In this document: positions 59,989-64,000 of the stretch, in pieces
Layout of the letters: every line of letters starts with the position of its first letter
Numbering within the stretch: the stretch's first letter is position 1
NCBI RefSeq assembly: GCF_020400585.1
Contig: NZ_JAINVF010000002.1
Location: 186,001-250,000 of the forward strand
Reading direction: 5' to 3'
DNA: 64,000 bases
Source of the DNA: Streptomyces sp. NK08204
Lineage (GTDB): Bacteria; Actinomycetota; Actinomycetes; Streptomycetales; Streptomycetaceae
Notes under the pieces: model-generated
The model's database searches: none
Told to the model about the DNA's origin: nothing
What the model saw: only the letters and a program-made list of their open reading frames with translations
Made by a program: the position numbers and the translations under genes

Positions 59989-60792
59989 TCAGGCGCTGCT
60001 CGGCACGGCGGGCGCGCGCCGGCCCGCGGGATGGAACACCGGCAGCAGAGCGCCTTTGACCCCCGGGACGGCCGACAGTATGGGCGGCCGGGTCCAGTCG
60101 AAGGGCCGCAGGGACAGGTCCACGGTGACCTGGGCTCCGGCCGTGATCCGCAGCGGGCCGGCCATGTCGACCAGCAGCGGCGGCTCGGTGTGCGCCTCAC
60201 CCGGCCACGCCGCCGCCGAGTGGGCCACGGCATGCAGGTACCACGTGCCGGGCGGCACGTCGCACATCCGGAACTCGTCCGTGGCGAACGCGGCGGCGAC
60301 GGGCCGGCCCTGCATGATGGGGCTGCTGAACAGCCCCAGGTACACGGCGGACAGGGGCCGTTGCTGGGTGCGGACGGTGCCGGTGAGCGAGGCGGTCGCG
60401 GCGGCCGTGGTCGTCTCCGGCGGTCGGTCCGCCCCGGCGTGGGCCTGCGAACCGTGCATCGTCTCCGCCTCCGCGCAGTCGAGCTGGCGGTACTGGGTGG
60501 GGGAGACTCCGACGGACTCGCTGAAACGCCGGGAGAACGTGCCGGTGCTGGCATAGCCCACGCGGACGGATATCTCCGCCACGTTGAGCGTCGTGGTGAG
60601 CAGCAGCCGCTGCGCTTCGTACAGCCTTACGGCACTTAAGAAACGCCCCGGGGTCACACCGGTGACACGGCTGAAGAGGCGCAGGAAGTAGAACTTGCTC
60701 ATCATGGCCGAACGCGCCAGGTCGTCCAGGCTCAGTGGTTCGTGGAAGCGCTCGCGGATGGTCATCACGGATCGCTGAACCAGATATTCCAT
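59989..60792 (-). CDS. AraC-family regulator with TTA codon
   Basis: The gene encodes 267 aa. The AraC DNA-binding domain is N-terminal (about residues 8-105): LDDLARSAMMSKFYFLRLFS and then VAEISVRVGYASTGTFSRRF with the typical GY and F residues. The C-terminal half is beta-rich (YLGLFSSPIMQGRPVAAAF, MCDVPPGTWYLHAVAHS) and may bind a ligand. The ATG at 60792 with GGGGGG just ahead is preferred to a longer frame from 60930 lacking such a site. Leu52 is encoded by TTA (plus 60637-60639), so translation should depend on the bldA tRNA and be growth-stage limited. Confidence 0.88.
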   Translation of the reverse strand: MEYLVQRSVMTIRERFHEPLSLDDLARSAMMSKFYFLRLFSRVTGVTPGRFLSAVRLYEAQRLLLTTTLNVAEISVRVGYASTGTFSRRFSESVGVSPTQYRQLDCAEAETMHGSQAHAGADRPPETTTAAATASLTGTVRTQQRPLSAVYLGLFSSPIMQGRPVAAAFATDEFRMCDVPPGTWYLHAVAHSAAAWPGEAHTEPPLLVDMAGPLRITAGAQVTVDLSLRPFDWTRPPILSAVPGVKGALLPVFHPAGRRAPAVPSSA

Positions 60793-61024
60793 ATATCCCC
60801 CCGTATGGAAAAGAGGCGGAGGGAGCTCCCCCTCCCCTCGCCTCATGTGGCGGCAGGGCCCGTCCAGCGATAACCGAGCATGCAGCATTCGGTTCACGCT
60901 GTCTTCTTCGTGGTTGCTCAGTCGTGCCATGAATGGGTCAAGGGGCGTATCCGACCGGCGCGCGGCGCGGGTTCTAGGCCCCCGCTCCTGCGGACCTCAT
61001 GCCCCCGGCCCGTAGGGCCCTGTG

Positions 61025-61729
61025 TCAGCGGGTCGGAATGACACCGCCGTCCACGCGGAGCACCTGCCCGGTGATGTAGCGGGCTTCCGGGGAGGCGAGG
61101 AAGCGGACGGTCTGCGCGATGTCCTCGGAATGTCCGACCCGGCCCACCAGGGTTTCCTCCAGACGGACCTTCCGGAATCCCTCGGTACGGGTGCCGCCGA
61201 GGAACTCGGTGTCCTCGATGCAGCCGGGGGCGACCACGTTGCAGGTGATGCCGCGCGGGCCCAGCTGCCGGGCGAGGGCGGTGTTCCAGCTGCTCATGGC
61301 CGCCTTGGCCGTGCCGTGCGAGCCCGCGCCACGGTCGGCGGCGAAGGAGTTGATGTCCACGATCGCGGCGCCGCGCACGAGCAGTCCGCCGACGGCCGCC
61401 GTGGTGAGCACGGCACCCATCAGGTTGGACTCCATGTCGGCGCGCCGGCTGTCGGCCAGGGCCCGCAGTCCGCGTGGCGGCGTGGCGCCCAGGCCCCGGT
61501 TCACGCCCGCGTTGTTCACCAGCACGTGGAGTTCGCCCGGAAACTGCCCGGCAATGGCCTGGAGTTGCTCCACATCGGTGATGTCGCAGGGCAGGGCGGT
61601 CACCTGGGATCCCGGCTCCTTGGCCGTCCGCTGCAGGACCTCCGCGCGCCGGCCGGTGATGAACACCCGGTCGCCGCAGGCCGCGAAGGCCGCCGCCGCC
61701 TTGCCTATGCCTGTTCCACCGTCGGTCAC
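61025..61729 (-). CDS. SDR-family protein with altered active site and apparent 5' frameshift
   Basis: The open frame encodes 234 aa from a GTG at 61729. TDGGTGIG (2-9), NNAGVNRG, DINSFAADRG with Ser and a closing RYITGQVLRVDGGVIP mark a classical SDR. The catalytic Tyr of YxxxK is His138 (HGTAK, Lys142). The first beta strand PGIVLV lies in frame upstream but is cut off by a TGA, while an ATG with AGGAG exists one base out of frame. Either the protein starts at GTG without strand one, or a single-base insertion has broken the gene. It is divergent from a MarR gene. Confidence 0.75.
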   Translation of the reverse strand: MTDGGTGIGKAAAAFAACGDRVFITGRRAEVLQRTAKEPGSQVTALPCDITDVEQLQAIAGQFPGELHVLVNNAGVNRGLGATPPRGLRALADSRRADMESNLMGAVLTTAAVGGLLVRGAAIVDINSFAADRGAGSHGTAKAAMSSWNTALARQLGPRGITCNVVAPGCIEDTEFLGGTRTEGFRKVRLEETLVGRVGHSEDIAQTVRFLASPEARYITGQVLRVDGGVIPTR

Positions 61730-61802
61730 CAGAACGATCCCGGGTCATCTCCGCACTCCTCATGGGGGTCGCCCTTGGCCCGAGCGCGCTCAGTTGATAC
61801 AC

Positions 61803-61811
61803 TGATTGTCA
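61803..61811. promoter_or_regulatory. TGATTGTCA element upstream of MarR gene
   Basis: TGATTGTCA occurs between the SDR and the MarR starts and, on the opposite strand, at 62910-62918 between the TrmO-like and flavoenzyme starts. A shared site of this length in two neighbouring divergent promoters suggests one regulator, probably the MarR protein. Confidence 0.5.
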
Positions 61812-61875
61812 ATTGTGCTGACGAGTTGGAGTATGTCGGCCACTCGATAGCGACGTCAAGGGATGGTGTGAAGAA

Positions 61876-62352
61876 ATGGCGACGCAGAGTGACGCCGCGG
61901 CCGGCGCGGCCTCGAGCCAGGACCCACCCTTCCTGGTGACGCTACCCGACTCCGTGAAGGAGTCCTACCCCTTCCTGTTGCGCAAGGCGTCCCAGCGGAT
62001 CACCGAGCGCGCCCACGAGGCGCTCGTTCCCTTCGGCCTGACACTGCGCCACTACGGCGTGCTGAACCTCGTCGGCCTGGAGGAGGGACAGATCCAGCGA
62101 GTCGTGGGCGCCCGGCTGGGCATCGACCGCACGACGGTCGTGGGGCTCGCGGACGACCTCGAGGACGCGGGCCTGCTGGAGCGCCGCCGCGGCCCTGACC
62201 GGCGTTCCTTCGCGCTGTATCTGACCGAGCGGGGAGTGGCCCAGCTGTGGCAGCTGCGGCGCCTGATCGACCTGGTGCAGGAGGAGTTCCTCGCTCCGCT
62301 GTCGGAGGACGAACGCGAGGAACTGCGCGGGCTGTTGTTGCGCGTGCTCTAG
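61876..62352 (+). CDS. MarR-family transcriptional regulator
   Basis: The gene encodes 158 aa. The winged HTH has VVGARLGIDRTTVVGLADDLEDAG as recognition segment (key part GIDRTTVVGLADDL) and the wing ERRRGPDRRSFALYLTERG with conserved DRR. A GAAGAA stretch precedes the ATG rather than a strong ribosome site. It stands between a divergent SDR and a convergent TrmO-like gene, and its likely operator element also appears upstream of the flavoenzyme. Confidence 0.9.
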   Translation: MATQSDAAAGAASSQDPPFLVTLPDSVKESYPFLLRKASQRITERAHEALVPFGLTLRHYGVLNLVGLEEGQIQRVVGARLGIDRTTVVGLADDLEDAGLLERRRGPDRRSFALYLTERGVAQLWQLRRLIDLVQEEFLAPLSEDEREELRGLLLRVL

Positions 62353-62362
62353 CCGCGCCAGG

Positions 62363-62836
62363 TCACCCCTGCTCCCCGGAGGGCGGTGTGTCGGAGCCGT
62401 GCGAGTACGGCTTGATGTCGAGCACCGGGGTGCCGTCGACAAGGTCGACGCCTTCGAAGTCCAGTGCCGCGGCGTGCACTTCGCGGATCCGTACGAGGCT
62501 CAGGCCGATGCGGTTGTGGCGGTTCGGTGTGCGCGTGGAGTAGACCCCCGTGGTGCGCCCGGTGCCCGCCCAGCCCCGTGGTGTCAGCTTCAGCGGGGCC
62601 GCCTCCTGGTCCGTCTGGCTGTGCAACCAGCTGAGCAGCCAGACGTGTTGCCCACTGAACAGCCCCTCCAGCCCCCCGGCGAACCGTTCGAAGACGACGA
62701 CCCGGCCCCGGCTGCCGTAGGCCATGGTGGCCTGTGGCGGTGCTTCCTGCGGCCGTTGGAAGTCCGTCGTGACATAGCCGATCGGTGACACGGACATGGT
62801 CATGTCGGTGTCGGGGTGTACGGGCGCGTTCTTCAC
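62363..62836 (-). CDS. TrmO/TsaA-like protein
   Basis: The gene encodes 157 aa from a GTG at 62836 with AAGGAGG five bases upstream. VSPIGYVTTDF opens the beta-barrel; VYSTRTPNRHNRIGLSLVRI and DLVDGTPVLDIKPYS are the two family signatures of TrmO, the SAM-dependent N6-methyltransferase of t6A37 in tRNA. The usual NRPNPIG is NRHNRIG here, so a Pro pair is changed and function may have diverged. It is divergent from the flavoenzyme and convergent with MarR. Confidence 0.85.
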   Translation of the reverse strand: MKNAPVHPDTDMTMSVSPIGYVTTDFQRPQEAPPQATMAYGSRGRVVVFERFAGGLEGLFSGQHVWLLSWLHSQTDQEAAPLKLTPRGWAGTGRTTGVYSTRTPNRHNRIGLSLVRIREVHAAALDFEGVDLVDGTPVLDIKPYSHGSDTPPSGEQG

Positions 62837-62909
62837 CAGGCCTCCTTGCGGTACGTCCGGCCCCTGCCGACCGGCGTAGATGATGCCTCGAAGCTAATTG
62901 ACAGACGAC

Positions 62910-62918
62910 TGACAATCA
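62910..62918. promoter_or_regulatory. Second TGATTGTCA element (minus orientation)
   Basis: TGACAATCA on the plus strand is the complement of the element at 61803-61811. It sits in the 130-bp divergent promoter between the TrmO-like and flavoenzyme genes, next to a related ATTGACAG. Confidence 0.5.
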
Positions 62919-62966
62919 AGAACGCTGACCTATTCGGGTGACATCGAGGACGAGAGGTGTAGTTGC

Positions 62967-63944
62967 GTGACAGAGCGAACCGAAGCGCTGGTCATCGGCG
63001 CCGGAGTGGCCGGGCTGACCACCGCGGTGTGCCTGGCGGAACAGGGCCGCGCGGTACGGGTCCTGGCCGAACGGCCGCCTCGCGAGACCACCTCGGCGGT
63101 GGCCGGCGCCATCATCGGCGGACCCCTGGTCTCCGACGAGGCGGAGGCGACGGCCAAGTTCTCGCCGGTCGACGTCACCGGCGCCTGGCAGCGGGCCAGC
63201 CTGACCGAGTTCACCGCCCTGGCCGACCGGCCCGGCACCGGCGTCCACACCGCCCGCGGGCGACTGGTCAACCAGAACGCCGACGGCGGACGGCAGTTGG
63301 CGGAGAGCCTGCCCGGCTTCGAGGTCTGCGACGAGAAGGAGAGCGCCGGCTTCGCAGTTGCGTGCTGGGCCACGATGCCGATCATCGACATGCCGGTCTA
63401 CCTCGACCACCTGGCCGAGCGCGTCCGGGCGGCCGGCGGCAGTGTCGAGACCGGTACGGTGACGTCGCTGGCCGAGGCCGCCGCCCAGGCACCGCTCGTC
63501 GTCAACTGCGCCGGTGTCGGTGCCCGCGCCCTGGCCGAGGACCCCACGGTGGTCCCGGTGCGCGGCCAGCACGTCATCGTGGAGAACCCCGGCGTGGAGG
63601 AGTTCTTCTACGAGCAGAACGCCGGCGGGAAGGCCACGAGCTTCTTCCCGCACGGCTCCCGCCTGGTGCTCGGCGGCACCGCCACCCGCGAGGACTGGAG
63701 CCTGGAGCCCGATCCGGCCCAGACGCAGGAGATACTCAGCCGCTGCATCGCCGTCGAGCCGCGGATCGAGGGGGCCCGGATCACGGGCGTCGAGGTCGGC
63801 CTGCGCGCGTCGCGCAAGCAGCTCCGGCTCGAGGCGGAGACCGTCGGCGGCTCCCGGATCATCCACAACTACGGCCATGGCGGCATCGCCGTCGGCCTGT
63901 CCTGGGGCTGTGCACGCGTCGTCCTGGACCTGGCGGCCGGATGA
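62967..63944 (+). CDS. D-amino-acid-oxidase-like FAD enzyme
   Basis: The gene encodes 325 aa from a GTG with an AGAGG site. The N-terminal FAD motif is VIGAGVAGLTTAVCLAEQG (GxGxxG). The C-terminus has VGLRASRKQLRLE, where the Arg corresponds to the carboxylate-binding Arg of D-amino acid oxidase, and NYGHGGIAVGLSWGCA, the second FAD-contact signature of DAAO. It should oxidise a D-amino acid or related amine to imino acid with H2O2. Possible control by the neighbouring MarR is suggested by the shared TGATTGTCA element. Confidence 0.92.
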   Translation: MTERTEALVIGAGVAGLTTAVCLAEQGRAVRVLAERPPRETTSAVAGAIIGGPLVSDEAEATAKFSPVDVTGAWQRASLTEFTALADRPGTGVHTARGRLVNQNADGGRQLAESLPGFEVCDEKESAGFAVACWATMPIIDMPVYLDHLAERVRAAGGSVETGTVTSLAEAAAQAPLVVNCAGVGARALAEDPTVVPVRGQHVIVENPGVEEFFYEQNAGGKATSFFPHGSRLVLGGTATREDWSLEPDPAQTQEILSRCIAVEPRIEGARITGVEVGLRASRKQLRLEAETVGGSRIIHNYGHGGIAVGLSWGCARVVLDLAAG

Positions 63945-64000
63945 AATTCCCGGGCTGACCGAAGACCGAAACCGGTGCCGGCCCCCTTCCCGGGAGGCCG

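Overview
The window is high-GC actinobacterial DNA and most resembles Streptomyces. GC-rich third codon positions dominate, many genes start with GTG behind AGGAGG-like sites, and TTA leucine codons are very rare. A WhiJ-type triad (anti-sigma-like ATPase, XRE/DUF5753 regulator, DUF397 protein) and an LAXTG cell-wall anchor of the class E sortase type are also present. No tRNA, rRNA, CRISPR array, intact insertion sequence or replication origin was seen. The mix of catabolic, secreted and defence genes with several gene remnants suggests an accessory or arm-proximal region. That placement is inference.

Layout. 1-1.6 kb: two sugar-type ABC permeases, the first cut by the window edge. 1.6-8.1 kb: a minus-strand run (acetyltransferase, DUF1275 protein, DoxX protein, isochorismatase-type hydrolase, YtcJ-type amidohydrolase) divergent from two alpha/beta hydrolases. 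8.1-10.1 kb: LtrA-like membrane protein and Dps. 10.5-14.1 kb: LysR regulator divergent from a secreted M4 metalloprotease. 14.1-16.2 kb: an ATP-grasp enzyme flanked by remnants of an MFS exporter and probably of an AAA ATPase. 16.3-18.9 kb: a DyP peroxidase lipoprotein divergent from a beta-helix lipoprotein, each with a TTA codon. 18.9-22.4 kb: a single-pass protein and a large LAXTG-anchored surface protein, then 1.4 kb with no convincing gene. 23.7-25.5 kb: the WhiJ-type triad. 25.5-29.6 kb: a McrBC type IV restriction locus and a helical protein of unknown function. 30-36.1 kb: SDR, TspO, a large XRE/NB-ARC/TPR regulator, a DUF4232 lipoprotein and LldR. 36.2-41.1 kb: the lactate regulon (lldP divergent from lutABC). 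41.4-43.9 kb: hemerythrin protein, MarR and epoxide hydrolase. 44-57.9 kb: two very large divergent secreted-protein genes, a DNRLRE/SGNH-like/LamG protein of about 2053 aa and an RHS protein of about 2238 aa with a translationally coupled membrane protein. 58-59.9 kb: a cobalamin riboswitch, cbtB, cbtA and a degenerate histidine phosphatase. 60-64 kb: an AraC regulator with a TTA codon, an SDR with altered active site, MarR, a TrmO-like protein and a D-amino-acid-oxidase-like flavoenzyme.

How the parts work together. The clearest unit is lactate use: LldR, permease and LutABC, with the same palindrome (GGTCGGACC or its complement) at three places. The DyP and beta-helix genes look like a bldA-dependent extracytoplasmic module. 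The RHS gene, its coupled membrane gene and the divergent LamG giant are the best candidate for an undescribed system: a polymorphic toxin with a candidate membrane immunity protein and a secreted partner. McrBC with an N-terminal DUF4357-like domain is a phage and foreign-DNA defence locus. All functional statements come from reading motifs; no database search was run.
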